From: Candidatus Onthousia faecavium
GTDB taxonomy: Bacteria > Bacillota_I > Bacilli_A > RF39 > UBA660
Assembly (NCBI GenBank): GCA_018711135.1
Contig: DVIS01000014.1
Location: forward strand, 1 to 38,431
Length of the DNA stretch: 38,431 nt
Direction: 5' to 3'
Part shown: positions 7,438 through 14,855 of the stretch, one piece after another
How the letters are laid out: each line of letters begins with the position of its first letter
How positions within the stretch are numbered: the stretch's first letter is position 1
The notes under the pieces: model-generated
Told to the model about the DNA's origin: nothing
Databases searched by the model: none
Seen by the model: only the letters and a program-made list of their open reading frames with translations
Position numbers and translations under genes: made by a program

Positions 7438-7623
7438 ATGTTATTTAAACAAAAAGATCCTAAAACGGAAATTGAAGGCTTAGATAAAGCGCTTGAAATA
7501 CTCAATGATAGATATCAGAAAAAGTTAATAAGCATTGAAGAATTTAATAAAAAATCGATTTTATTTGGAAAAAGACGAGCTAAATATTTAAAAAAATTAG
7601 CGCAACAAGAAAATAAACGCTAA
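7438..7623 (+). CDS. 61-residue charged small protein, cotranscribed with der
   Basis: A short charged ORF starting 2 nt after the der stop, with GGGGAA 6 nt upstream of ATG. The middle (ILNDRYQKKLISIEEFNKKS) resembles the short helical hairpin of SHOCT-type oligomerisation modules, but the match is loose. It ends in a strongly basic tail. Codon use matches der. Function unknown; tight spacing argues that it is a real gene translated with der. Confidence 0.65.
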   Translation: MLFKQKDPKTEIEGLDKALEILNDRYQKKLISIEEFNKKSILFGKRRAKYLKKLAQQENKR

Positions 7624-7633
7624 ATAAATTTGG

Positions 7634-7661
7634 AACTTTAATATTAAAACCTCATACTATA
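7634..7661 (+). promoter_or_regulatory. Candidate sigma-K-type promoter of spoVIF
   Basis: CATACTATA (7653-7661) matches the sigma-K -10 consensus CATANNNTA exactly, with AAC (7634-7636) about 16 nt upstream as a -35. In Bacillus subtilis spoVIF is, to my recollection, a late mother-cell gene, which fits. The same bases could also serve a weak sigma-A promoter (TTGGAA - CATACT). Confidence 0.5.
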
Positions 7662-7677
7662 GAAGTAGGAGGTTTTT
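7646..7677 (+). terminator. Hairpin covering the spoVIF ribosome binding site, likely der-operon terminator
   Basis: AAAACCTC (7646-7653) pairs perfectly with GAGGTTTT (7669-7676), followed by T and C. The right arm contains part of the AGGAGG site of spoVIF. A transcript from der would form the hairpin; one started at the spoVIF promoter, near 7668, would lack the left arm. Confidence 0.55.
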
Positions 7678-7679
7678 CT

Positions 7680-7919
7680 ATGTTTGGTGATAGTTTTTTT
7701 AAAAAAGTAGAACAAAAAACTAATGTTAGTAAAGATACAATTTTATCTTTAGCTAATAAATTACAAAATGGAAATATGAAAGATGAAAAAGTCTTAAGTG
7801 AGGTGGTTGATGAAATTGCTAATATGACAGGAAAAGAAATAAGCAATGAGAAAAAAGATAAAATCATTAAGACGATAATTAAGGATGAAGTTCCTGATAA
7901 TGTTGATAGCATGTTTTAA
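7680..7919 (+). CDS. spoVIF: SpoVIF-family sporulation protein
   Basis: A 79-residue protein matching the pattern of stage VI sporulation protein F: N-terminal FFKKVEQKTNVSKDTILSLANKLQNGNMKDEKVL followed by a second helical half around MTGKEISNEKKDKIIKTIIKDEVPDNVDSMF. In B. subtilis SpoVIF (YjcC) is needed for spore coat assembly late in the mother cell. Length and the order of short helices fit. ATG 7680 follows AGGAGG by 8 nt. A sigma-K-like -10 lies upstream and a strong terminator follows at 7923-7960, so it is probably monocistronic. Family assignment is good; coat function is by homology. Confidence 0.8.
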   Translation: MFGDSFFKKVEQKTNVSKDTILSLANKLQNGNMKDEKVLSEVVDEIANMTGKEISNEKKDKIIKTIIKDEVPDNVDSMF

Positions 7920-7922
7920 AGT

Positions 7923-7960
7923 AAAATAAGGATAATCCTTGAGTTTATCCCTATTTTTTT
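7923..7960. terminator. Bidirectional terminator between spoVIF and the convergent gene
   Basis: AAAATAAGGATAA pairs with TTATCCCTATTTT with one mismatch, giving U tracts in both directions. It overlaps the stop codon of the convergent minus-strand gene. Confidence 0.75.
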
Positions 7961-8754
7961 TGATAAATTTCATTGCCTAAATTACTTTTTCTTGATGTAC
8001 CTTTAATTGTTCCATCTTTACGGTAATAGATAGTTTCACCAAAATTACCTTTTTTAGAATAAGCAACATCATCACTAATAGTACCATCTTTTTTATAGTA
8101 AATTGTCTCTCCAGAGTTGCCTTTCTTAGAATATGCAATATCTTTATTTTGCGAACCATTTTTATCATAGTATACAGTGTTACCAAAATTATCTATTTTA
8201 GCAAAACCTTTTAAAGTTCCATCTTTATGGTAATAGTTTTGATTACCAAAATTGCCAGAACGAGAATAATCGCTAAATAAACTATTAGAGGATTTAGTCT
8301 TTTCTTTATTCACTGTCCTACTATTAATTTCTTTAGAGTCATTACTTGCTTCACCATGTGCCATAATATTAACAATAAATGCCGGTACTGTTAGTAAAAC
8401 TCCAGCTAAGATAGAGCTAATCCAACCATCATCATTGGCAAAGTGAATAATTAAAGTTAAGACAAGTAGCAAAGTAATAGTATATAAAACATTGCTAAAA
8501 AAACGTTTGTCTATATCATCACCATGGTAATTTCTACCTACCTTTTTTATTAATGCTTTTTGAAAAAAGTAAATTGATAGTCTTACTACTATACAATAGA
8601 TAAATAAATAGCCCATATATTGAAAAAATGATAGATTACCTTTAGCTGGAAACAAACTAATAATTGGAAGAGCTAAAAGTCCCATTAAAATTCCAAATAC
8701 TAACGTTACAACATCTATTTTTGTAGTTATATTTTTACTTTTCTTCTTAGCCAT
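7951..8754 (-). CDS. Membrane protein with C-terminal YY-x-KDG tandem repeats
   Basis: A 267-residue protein starting at ATG 8754 (GAGGAGT upstream). The N-terminal half has about four hydrophobic spans (roughly 19-35, 42-62, 91-107 and 113-131). After a polar linker, the C-terminal ~100 residues hold four and a half repeats of 21-24 residues built on N-[FS]-G-[NE]-x-x-YY-x-K-[DN]-G-[ST], near 168, 189, 213, 237 and 258. The pattern recalls MORN-2-type repeats and probably makes a short beta structure, most likely cytoplasmic. Expression is from a good sigma-A promoter with an ~85-nt leader that carries a conserved element also found at 27416-27459. Function unknown. Confidence 0.7.
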   Translation of the reverse strand: MAKKKSKNITTKIDVVTLVFGILMGLLALPIISLFPAKGNLSFFQYMGYLFIYCIVVRLSIYFFQKALIKKVGRNYHGDDIDKRFFSNVLYTITLLLVLTLIIHFANDDGWISSILAGVLLTVPAFIVNIMAHGEASNDSKEINSRTVNKEKTKSSNSLFSDYSRSGNFGNQNYYHKDGTLKGFAKIDNFGNTVYYDKNGSQNKDIAYSKKGNSGETIYYKKDGTISDDVAYSKKGNFGETIYYRKDGTIKGTSRKSNLGNEIYQKK

Positions 8755-8762
8755 AATAATTC

Positions 8763-8807
8763 ACTCCTCGTATAATAGTTTTTGTAAGTGAAAAACTCAC
8801 TTATATT
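8763..8807 (-). promoter_or_regulatory. Conserved 5' leader element, copy 1
   Basis: A 45-nt leader segment reading AATATAAGTGA, a T run, ACTTAC, AAAAACTATTAT and AGGAGT, which ends in the Shine-Dalgarno site of the 8754 gene. TAAGTG/CACTTA can form a 6-bp hairpin. A near-identical copy stands before an unrelated gene at 27416-27459, so this looks like a dispersed RNA regulatory element. Confidence 0.6.
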
Positions 8808-8846
8808 AACTATTTTTTATTTATTCTTTAATTCTTATTCGCTTTG

Positions 8847-8875
8847 ATTTTAACCTCATGCCATATATTTGTCAA
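8847..8875 (-). promoter_or_regulatory. Promoter of the repeat-tailed membrane protein
   Basis: Minus strand: TTGACA (8870-8875), 17-bp spacer, TAAAAT (8847-8852). Transcription would begin near 8840, giving an ~85-nt leader. Confidence 0.75.
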
Positions 8876-8966
8876 GAGCGTAAGATAAGTTTTAAAATTT
8901 ATCGTGGAATGTTAAATTGTAGCTGTTAAAATGTAAGTTATAAGTTTTAAAAAGTGTAAAGTTTAA

Positions 8967-10025
8967 TCATTTTAAGCATCTTAAATTCTTAAGGAAAGTA
9001 ATAATTAAAGCTTTAAAAGTTTTAACTAAATACTTTTTATGTTTACAATCAAGGGTGTAAATTGTTTTTATCATGATGGGTAATTTCAAATACCAGGAGG
9101 AAGCTAATTCGTCTAAAGTTGTTAAGTTAGTAGAATTTAACACTTTAAACAACGTATCTATAAAAATATTCCTTTCTTCTTTAGATAAACTACTAATCCA
9201 GTCATTTATGACTTTATTGGTATAAATAGTCCCATCATCTAATTTTTTTAATTTTATAAAAGCATTATTCTCTATTTCCCAAGAAAATTGATCATGTTCT
9301 AAAAGACCTTGATTACTACTTTTTATAATAGTATATTCTTCATTTGTGGTTAATAACATCCCAATTATTGAAGCGGCAGGGACAGTTTTTGAAATCTTAG
9401 GAGTAATAGTTAGATAGTTAGAACTGTATAAAAATTCTTTTAAAAAGCCAGGACCATCATGGGAATAGACTTTAATTAGACGGGTTTCTGTTGATTTATT
9501 AAGAAGACTGGCAGCATAGACTGCTAAATTTCCACCTTTAGAGTGCCCACCTAAATAGAATTTTCGAGGATATAGTTTTGTTACTTTTTCAGCATAGATT
9601 AAAGCTTCTTGTTGGGAAGGAATAGGAAGGAGAAAAGCCATATTAAAATCTTCTTTCCAACCAACAAAAGTAGCGTCTGTACCTCTAAAGGCGAGATACA
9701 TCTTATTATCTGGTAAAAGAAAAGTTAAAGCCGAAAATTGTTTTTCTTCTTCTTTATTGGTATCTTCTACTTGAAAAACAATTTCAACATCTTGGTATCT
9801 ACTACTCTTAGTAACGGCTTCTAATAGTGCTAAATTATTGTGCTGATTTCCTTTTATGTATTTCGTTAATGACTTGGATGGTAAATCTCTGATTTTATTA
9901 TGATACTTAATGTCATTAAAATGAAGATAAGCAAGGGATGAAAGAATAAGACTATCTACCTCATTTAGAGGTAAGTCAGAGAAGCTTTGGGAGCAATTTT
10001 TGAGATAACTTAGAAAATTAGGCAA
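8967..10025 (-). CDS. DUF2974 (Mbeg1-like) alpha/beta hydrolase
   Basis: A lipase-like alpha/beta hydrolase of the DUF2974 family, cytoplasmic by lack of signal peptide. The nucleophile elbow GGHSKGGNLAVYAA carries the catalytic Ser, preceded by LAFRGTDATFVGWKEDFNMAF, where FRGTD is typical of class 3-like lipases; an Asp/His completing the triad is expected nearer the C terminus. I choose a TTG start at 10025, giving a protein that begins M-PNFLSYLKN like other members, with AAAGGATG 6-8 nt upstream. The in-frame ATGs at 10034 and 10046 have no usable ribosome site. It is divergent from spoIVA. Natural substrate unknown. Confidence 0.8.
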   Translation of the reverse strand: MPNFLSYLKNCSQSFSDLPLNEVDSLILSSLAYLHFNDIKYHNKIRDLPSKSLTKYIKGNQHNNLALLEAVTKSSRYQDVEIVFQVEDTNKEEEKQFSALTFLLPDNKMYLAFRGTDATFVGWKEDFNMAFLLPIPSQQEALIYAEKVTKLYPRKFYLGGHSKGGNLAVYAASLLNKSTETRLIKVYSHDGPGFLKEFLYSSNYLTITPKISKTVPAASIIGMLLTTNEEYTIIKSSNQGLLEHDQFSWEIENNAFIKLKKLDDGTIYTNKVINDWISSLSKEERNIFIDTLFKVLNSTNLTTLDELASSWYLKLPIMIKTIYTLDCKHKKYLVKTFKALIITFLKNLRCLK

Positions 10026-10042
10026 AAAAATCATCCTTTCTT

Positions 10043-10071
10043 TCATATTTAAATTTTTTTAGAATATGTTT
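10043..10071 (+). promoter_or_regulatory. Possible sigma-E-type promoter of spoIVA
   Basis: TCATATT (10043-10049) matches the sigma-E -35 consensus (KMATATT). About 13-14 nt further on is AATATGTT, a poor match to CATACANT. spoIVA is a classic sigma-E gene in Bacillus, which is why the weak -10 is worth recording. Confidence 0.3.
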
Positions 10072-10099
10072 AATTAGAACAAAAGAAAAGGTGATGGTT

Positions 10100-11575
10100 A
10101 TGGATAAAACGGAAATTATTAAAAATATAGCACTTAGAAGTGGAGGTGATATTTATCTTGGCGTGGTTGGAGCAGTTAGAACAGGAAAAAGTACTTTTAT
10201 TAAAAGAATGGTGGAAACTTTGATAGTTCCCTATATTGAAGATGAATATGAGAAGAAAAGAACTTTAGATGAGATACCACAGTGTGCAGCTGGAAAAACG
10301 ATTATGACAACAGAACCTAAGTTTATTCCTAATCAAGCAGCCAAAGTTAATATTGATGATTTTAGTTGTAATATTAGACTTGTTGATTGTGTTGGGTATG
10401 TAACTCCTAATGCTTTAGGAGCAAGTGATGAAAATGGGCCAAGAATGGTTAAGACACCTTGGTATGATGAAGAAATACCATTTAGTGAAGCAGCAGAAAT
10501 AGGGACAGAAAAAGTTATAAAAGATCATTCAACTATTGGAATAGTTGTAACAACTGATGGCTCAATTGGAGAATTCAATCGCAGTGACTATCAAGACGCC
10601 GAAGAACGAGTTATTGAAGAGTTAAAAGCAATTGGTAAACCTTTTATTGTAATTTTAAATACTACACATCCAACGTTACCAGAGACAGTTAGATTAGCTG
10701 AATCCATTAATGAAAATTATGATGTTCCTGTGTTACCAATAAATGTTGATCAAATGAATGAAAGAGAAATGACGGCAATCTTAAGAGAAGCATTATATGA
10801 ATTTCCTGTCTTAGAGGTTAAAGTAAATATGCCAGAATGGATTGCTATATTAAATAGTAATAATAAGATTAAAAAAGATTATATTGAAATGATTAGAGAA
10901 AGTGTTATGGAGGTAGATAAATTAAGAGATATTGAAAAGATTACTGAACATTTTAGAGATTGTGAAAATATAGAAAAAGCTTATCTTGCTGAGGTTAATC
11001 CAGCGACAGGCATCGTTACAATTAATTTAGAAGCGCCTAGCAGTTTATATAATAATGTTTTAAAAGATATTATTAAAATTGATGTTACTAGTAAAGCAGG
11101 ATTGCTTTCTTTATTCCAGGATTATGAAGAAGCTAAGAGTGAGTATGATCAGATTAAATATGCTTTAAAGATGGTTAAACAAACCGGTTATGGTGTAGCG
11201 ACACCAACTCTTGCTGATATGAAATTAGAAAGTCCAGAAATAATTAAGCAAGGTCCTAGGTATGGTGTTAAACTTAAAGCAGTTGCTCCTTCTATTCATA
11301 TGATTAGAGTGGATGTTAATTCAACTTTTGAACCAATAATTGGTAGTGAGGTACAAAGTAAAGAATTGATCGATTATTTAATGCGAGATTATGAAAATAA
11401 TCCTGGGGAAATATGGAAAAGTGAAATATTTGGAAGAAGTTTAGATAATATTGTTCAAGAAGGTATTCAAGCAAAAATAAATTCTATGCCTGATAACATT
11501 AGATATAAACTACAACAAACATTATCAAAGGTTGTTAATAAAGGTTCTAGTAATATGATTGCAATAGTTCTCTAA
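10100..11575 (+). CDS. spoIVA: Stage IV sporulation protein A, spore coat morphogenetic ATPase
   Basis: SpoIVA is an ATPase of the TRAFAC GTPase lineage that polymerises on the forespore surface in the mother cell and forms the base layer of the coat. From ATG 10100 the protein has 491 residues (B. subtilis 492). Walker A GAVRTGKST is at residues 24-32, and the extended region ECAAGKTIMTTEPKF-like stretch is present as QCAAGKTIMTTEPKFIP. The C-terminal end (RYKLQQTLSKVVNKGSSNMIAIVL) is the conserved membrane-targeting region. The start follows AAGGTG by 6 nt; upstream GTG and ATG codons at 10091 and 10094 overlap that site. The stop lies within a terminator hairpin. Its presence is strong evidence for endospore formation. 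Confidence 0.97.
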   Translation: MDKTEIIKNIALRSGGDIYLGVVGAVRTGKSTFIKRMVETLIVPYIEDEYEKKRTLDEIPQCAAGKTIMTTEPKFIPNQAAKVNIDDFSCNIRLVDCVGYVTPNALGASDENGPRMVKTPWYDEEIPFSEAAEIGTEKVIKDHSTIGIVVTTDGSIGEFNRSDYQDAEERVIEELKAIGKPFIVILNTTHPTLPETVRLAESINENYDVPVLPINVDQMNEREMTAILREALYEFPVLEVKVNMPEWIAILNSNNKIKKDYIEMIRESVMEVDKLRDIEKITEHFRDCENIEKAYLAEVNPATGIVTINLEAPSSLYNNVLKDIIKIDVTSKAGLLSLFQDYEEAKSEYDQIKYALKMVKQTGYGVATPTLADMKLESPEIIKQGPRYGVKLKAVAPSIHMIRVDVNSTFEPIIGSEVQSKELIDYLMRDYENNPGEIWKSEIFGRSLDNIVQEGIQAKINSMPDNIRYKLQQTLSKVVNKGSSNMIAIVL

Positions 11576-11591
11576 ATGAGAACTATTTTAT
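11563..11591. terminator. Terminator at the spoIVA end
   Basis: AATAGTTCTC (11563-11572) pairs perfectly with GAGAACTATT (11578-11587) around the spoIVA TAA in the loop, followed by T-rich sequence. It also serves the convergent gene that ends at 11583. Confidence 0.75.
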
Positions 11592-11972
11592 AGTTAATTC
11601 TCCATGTTCAATTAGAGTTAAAAACGTATGATATGATATGGTGTCTAAATCAACTTTAGAATCTTTAAAAGCAAAGTCTATTGGATTATCTAATTGCAAA
11701 TATAGTTTTAGATGATCTTTAATGCTTACTTTTAAATCAACCTCGCTAGTAAAATCAAAACGATCAATTAACTCAATGCTTAAAATAGTTCCTAACAATT
11801 TATGAGGGTAAATTTTGACATCGTAGAAACCTGGTTCTAAAAAATGATACTTATCATGATACTTTAAAAATAAGTCTTTAATTTCACTAACAGTTATATC
11901 TTTAGTTTCTTTGATTAGATTTATAGGAATAACCAGATAGAATAAATCTTCTTTTTCTTTAATTAATTTCAT
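11583..11972 (-). CDS. Conserved-looking hypothetical protein, 129 residues
   Basis: A soluble protein of 129 residues starting ATG 11972, with AGGTG 6 nt upstream (a GTG nine bases earlier is less likely). It has alternating beta-rich segments such as FYDVKIYPHKLLGTILSIELI and FTSEVDLKVSIKDHLKLYLQL, suggesting a compact alpha/beta fold. No family recognised. It lies between convergent spoIVA and a codirectional engB, 33 nt after the engB stop, and could belong to the ackA-nrnA-engB transcription unit by read-through. Confidence 0.6.
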   Translation of the reverse strand: MKLIKEKEDLFYLVIPINLIKETKDITVSEIKDLFLKYHDKYHFLEPGFYDVKIYPHKLLGTILSIELIDRFDFTSEVDLKVSIKDHLKLYLQLDNPIDFAFKDSKVDLDTISYHTFLTLIEHGELTIK

Positions 11973-12000
11973 AAACAGCACCTATTATAGGGTATGTAAA

Positions 12001-12031
12001 AGGACTTAAATCGTGTCAACGACTAAGTCCT
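12001..12031. terminator. Hairpin at the engB end
   Basis: AGGACTTA (12001-12008) pairs with TAAGTCCT (12024-12031), with further pairing inside the loop. It overlaps the engB stop (12006-12008). The minus-strand T tract is short (four), so termination may be partial and allow read-through to the 11972 gene. Confidence 0.5.
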
Positions 12032-12599
12032 CTATTTTTTTTAGTATCTCTTCTCTACCTTCTTTAGTAACACTTGAAAAAATTACAATGTCATCACCTA
12101 CAACGAGATCTAAAGTATCAGTAATTTGCTTTTTACATTTTTCTCTTTTACTAGTACCAATCTTATCAGCTTTAGTAGCAACAATGGTAACTTTTAAGTT
12201 GTAGTACTTTAAAAAGTTATACATCAAGACATCATCTTCCGTAGGTTTATGACGAAAATCTACTAGCATGAAAACTCTTTTTAACTCTTGTCGTGTTTCT
12301 AAGTATTCTTCAATCATTAGACCAAATTTAGCTTTGGTTTTTTTATTTACCTCAGCATATCCATAGCCAGGAACATCAATTAAGTAGAAGTCATCATTAA
12401 CAAGGTAAAAGTTTAAAGTTTGAGTCTTACCAGGATGACTAGAGGTTCTAGCTAAGTTTTTACGATTTAGTATTGTATTAATAAAGCTACTTTTACCCAC
12501 ATTACTACGTCCTACTAATAAAAATTCACTAAGCAAATTAGTTGGATATTGGCTTCTTCTAGTAGCAATTATTTTTAATTCAGCACTTGTTATCTTCAT
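12006..12599 (-). CDS. engB: Ribosome biogenesis GTP-binding protein YsxC/EngB
   Basis: A TRAFAC GTPase required for 50S assembly in Bacilli. G1 GRSNVGKSS is near residues 30-38. The switch region ARTSSHPGKTQTLNFYLV, G3 DVPGYGYAEV and G4 ATKADKI follow in order. Length 197 is typical. ATG 12599 has AAGGAG 8 nt upstream and lies within the last codons of the DHH gene (20-nt overlap), so translation is coupled. Confidence 0.95.
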   Translation of the reverse strand: MKITSAELKIIATRRSQYPTNLLSEFLLVGRSNVGKSSFINTILNRKNLARTSSHPGKTQTLNFYLVNDDFYLIDVPGYGYAEVNKKTKAKFGLMIEEYLETRQELKRVFMLVDFRHKPTEDDVLMYNFLKYYNLKVTIVATKADKIGTSKREKCKKQITDTLDLVVGDDIVIFSSVTKEGREEILKKIEDLVVDTI

Positions 12600-13545
12600 T
12601 TTCTTTTCTCCTTAAATACTCTTCTGTGGCCATATCAATATCATTAATTAAACTTTCAGCTTCGTCTAAAGAAGAAAGACGAGCTCCACTGGCAAAAGCA
12701 TGTCCACCACCATTGTATTTTTCAGCGATTTTATTTATTTCTGGTCCCCTACTCCTAATATTAACTCTAACATTATTGTTTTTGGTATCTTCGGTTACAA
12801 TAATCCAGACAATAATTTCGTCAATAAAATTAAAATTATTTACTAAGTTACCAGCAGAAGCACTATCTGCTTTGAATTTAGCGATGATATCATCTGTTAA
12901 AATGATATAACCAACACCATTTTCGGTAACTTTCATATTTAAAGATATATATCCTTCAAGTCTTATTTCTTTTAAGGGACGAAGATAGAGTTTTTTATAT
13001 ATATCAGATATTTTGACTTGATAACTGTTTAGATAGGAACTAACTAAGTAAAAGGTTTTAGCAGTAGAACTATCAAAAAGGAAACGATTAGAATCAGAGA
13101 CAAGACCACAGTATAAGAGTCTAGCAATCTCATCGTTACATTTTAGTTTCGTTCGAAGAAGAATTTCCATTAAGATTTCACAAGTACTACTTGCTTTATC
13201 ATCGATATATTCTAAGCCACCAAAAGACTCAATAAAAGGATGATGGTCTATTTTAATAACTGATTTAGCATTAGCAATGTCTTTGAAATCAATTCTTTTC
13301 TTATCTGGAGTATCTAGTACGATAAGAAGGAAATTAGAAAAATCTTCTGTTTTATCTAATCTTCCAAGATATGAAAATTTGGTAGAGCCATTACCAACAG
13401 CATATACTTGTTTCTTAGGAAATGATAGTTTTATTGCTTCTTTTAAAGCTAATTGACTTGCTAGGGCATCGGGATCAACCCCAATATGACGAGCAATAAC
13501 TATAGTATCGTATTTTTTTATTTCTTTATATATTTTTTTAAACAT
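12580..13545 (-). CDS. DHH/DHHA1 phosphoesterase, NrnA-like nano-RNase/pAp phosphatase
   Basis: A DHH-DHHA1 phosphoesterase of the NrnA/bifunctional oligoribonuclease type, which degrades short RNA and 3'-phosphoadenosine 5'-phosphate. Motifs: HIGVDPDALASQLAL near the N terminus (family DxD metal site), LDTPD, the DHH motif in VIKIDHHPF near residue 100, and GGGHAFASGARL of DHHA1 near the C terminus. I choose ATG 13545, with GGATGA upstream; ATG 13557 is possible but has no ribosome site. It directly follows an acetate kinase gene and overlaps engB. About 321 residues, normal for NrnA. The exact substrate within the family is not certain. Confidence 0.85.
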   Translation of the reverse strand: MFKKIYKEIKKYDTIVIARHIGVDPDALASQLALKEAIKLSFPKKQVYAVGNGSTKFSYLGRLDKTEDFSNFLLIVLDTPDKKRIDFKDIANAKSVIKIDHHPFIESFGGLEYIDDKASSTCEILMEILLRTKLKCNDEIARLLYCGLVSDSNRFLFDSSTAKTFYLVSSYLNSYQVKISDIYKKLYLRPLKEIRLEGYISLNMKVTENGVGYIILTDDIIAKFKADSASAGNLVNNFNFIDEIIVWIIVTEDTKNNNVRVNIRSRGPEINKIAEKYNGGGHAFASGARLSSLDEAESLINDIDMATEEYLRRKENEDNKC

Positions 13546-13558
13546 TATATCATCCATT

Positions 13559-14737
13559 CTAATGAATTAATTTCATCGTATCTAAAGCAATCATTAACTC
13601 TTCATCAGTTGGAACAACATAAACAAGGCAACTAGAGTCATCGGCACTTATCTTTTTTAATTCACCCATAACTTGATTAGCATTGTCATCTATTTTTATT
13701 CCTAAAGCTCTTAAATTTTCACAAACTTTTTTTCTAAAGGGAACGCTGTTTTCACCAAGACCAGCAGTGAAGCAAATAACATCAGCTTTATCTAAAAGAA
13801 CATAGTATGAAGCAATATAATTAGTTACAGTACGAGCATATTTATCAAAAGCTAGTTTAGCTTGCTCATTACCTTCTTCCATTTTAGCAATAACATCACG
13901 CATATCACTACTTATTTCACTTAAACCAAGTAAGCCAGACTTTTTATTTAAAATATCTATTACCTCTTTGGCATTAAGACCTTCTTGTTCCATAATATAA
14001 GTGATGATAGATGGATCAATATCACCAGATCGTGTTCCCATCATAATACCTGCTAAAGGAGTAAATCCCATAGAGGTATCAACACATTTACCATCTTTGA
14101 TAGCAGTAATAGAACCTCCATTACCAACGTGACAACTGATTATTTTTAAATGGTCATTATTTAGAACCTCACTAATTGTTTTAGCAATATAGCGATGTGA
14201 CGTACCATGAAAACCATATTTACGAACTCCATGCTCTTTATACCAACTATAAGGTACAGGATAAAGATAAGCTTCTTCGCTCATAGTTTGGTGAAAAGCC
14301 GTGTCGAATACTCCAACCATTGGTACATGTGGTAGAACCTCTTTGAAAGCTTTTATACCTAAGACATTAGCAGGATTATGTAAAGGCGCAAAGTCTTTAA
14401 ACGCAATTAAATCTTCAATAACTTCATTAGTGATAAGACATGATTCTTTATATTTGTCTTTACCATGAACAAGACGATGTCCAACACCATCAATTTCATC
14501 TAAGGAGTTAATAATATTAAGACTTAATAATTTGTCAAGAAGAATCTTAACTGCATCAACGTGATCATTTAAAGTTATTTCTTCTTTTATTTTTTCACCA
14601 TTGTATTTTATGGTATAATTACTACCTTCAATGCCAATACGTTCAAAAAGTCCATTAGCAATTACACTTTTATTATCCATATTAAAAAGTGTAAATTTTA
14701 GGGAACTACTTCCAGCATTAATTGCAATTATTTTCAT
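13559..14737 (-). CDS. ackA: Acetate kinase, copy 1
   Basis: Acetate kinase interconverts acetyl phosphate plus ADP and acetate plus ATP, and is central to fermentation. From ATG 14737 (GAAGGA upstream) it has 392 residues. It begins MKIIAINAGSSSLKF, the first signature, and contains HRLVHG, VFDTAFHQTM with the catalytic Asp, RKYGFHGTSH and FTAGLGENS, all in normal order. It has its own promoter at 14766-14793 and is followed within 2 nt by the DHH gene, so it heads an ackA-nrnA-engB operon. A paralogue lies immediately upstream with its own promoter and terminator. Confidence 0.95.
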   Translation of the reverse strand: MKIIAINAGSSSLKFTLFNMDNKSVIANGLFERIGIEGSNYTIKYNGEKIKEEITLNDHVDAVKILLDKLLSLNIINSLDEIDGVGHRLVHGKDKYKESCLITNEVIEDLIAFKDFAPLHNPANVLGIKAFKEVLPHVPMVGVFDTAFHQTMSEEAYLYPVPYSWYKEHGVRKYGFHGTSHRYIAKTISEVLNNDHLKIISCHVGNGGSITAIKDGKCVDTSMGFTPLAGIMMGTRSGDIDPSIITYIMEQEGLNAKEVIDILNKKSGLLGLSEISSDMRDVIAKMEEGNEQAKLAFDKYARTVTNYIASYYVLLDKADVICFTAGLGENSVPFRKKVCENLRALGIKIDDNANQVMGELKKISADDSSCLVYVVPTDEELMIALDTMKLIH

Positions 14738-14765
14738 TTTATTCCTTCTTTCTTTGATCAATAGT

Positions 14766-14811
14766 ATTATACTATAGATTGCTGTTTTTTCAAAGCAGAA
14801 GATGCTTTGAA
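14766..14811 (-). promoter_or_regulatory. Promoter of ackA copy 1 with an overlapping inverted repeat
   Basis: Minus strand: TTGAAA (14788-14793), 16-bp spacer, TATAAT (14766-14771). A perfect 9-bp inverted repeat, TTCAAAGCA (14789-14797) and TGCTTTGAA (14803-14811) with a 5-nt centre, overlaps the -35. It is not followed by a T run, so it is more likely an operator than a terminator. Confidence 0.6.
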
Positions 14812-14814
14812 TAT

Positions 14815-14848
14815 AAAACCTCGTCTCTATTTAAAAAAACGAGGTTTT
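14815..14848. terminator. Terminator of ackA copy 2
   Basis: AAAACCTCGT (14815-14824) pairs perfectly with ACGAGGTTTT (14839-14848), 7 nt past the stop of the upstream ackA. It separates the two acetate kinase genes into different transcripts. Confidence 0.8.
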
Positions 14849-14855
14849 AGCTTAG

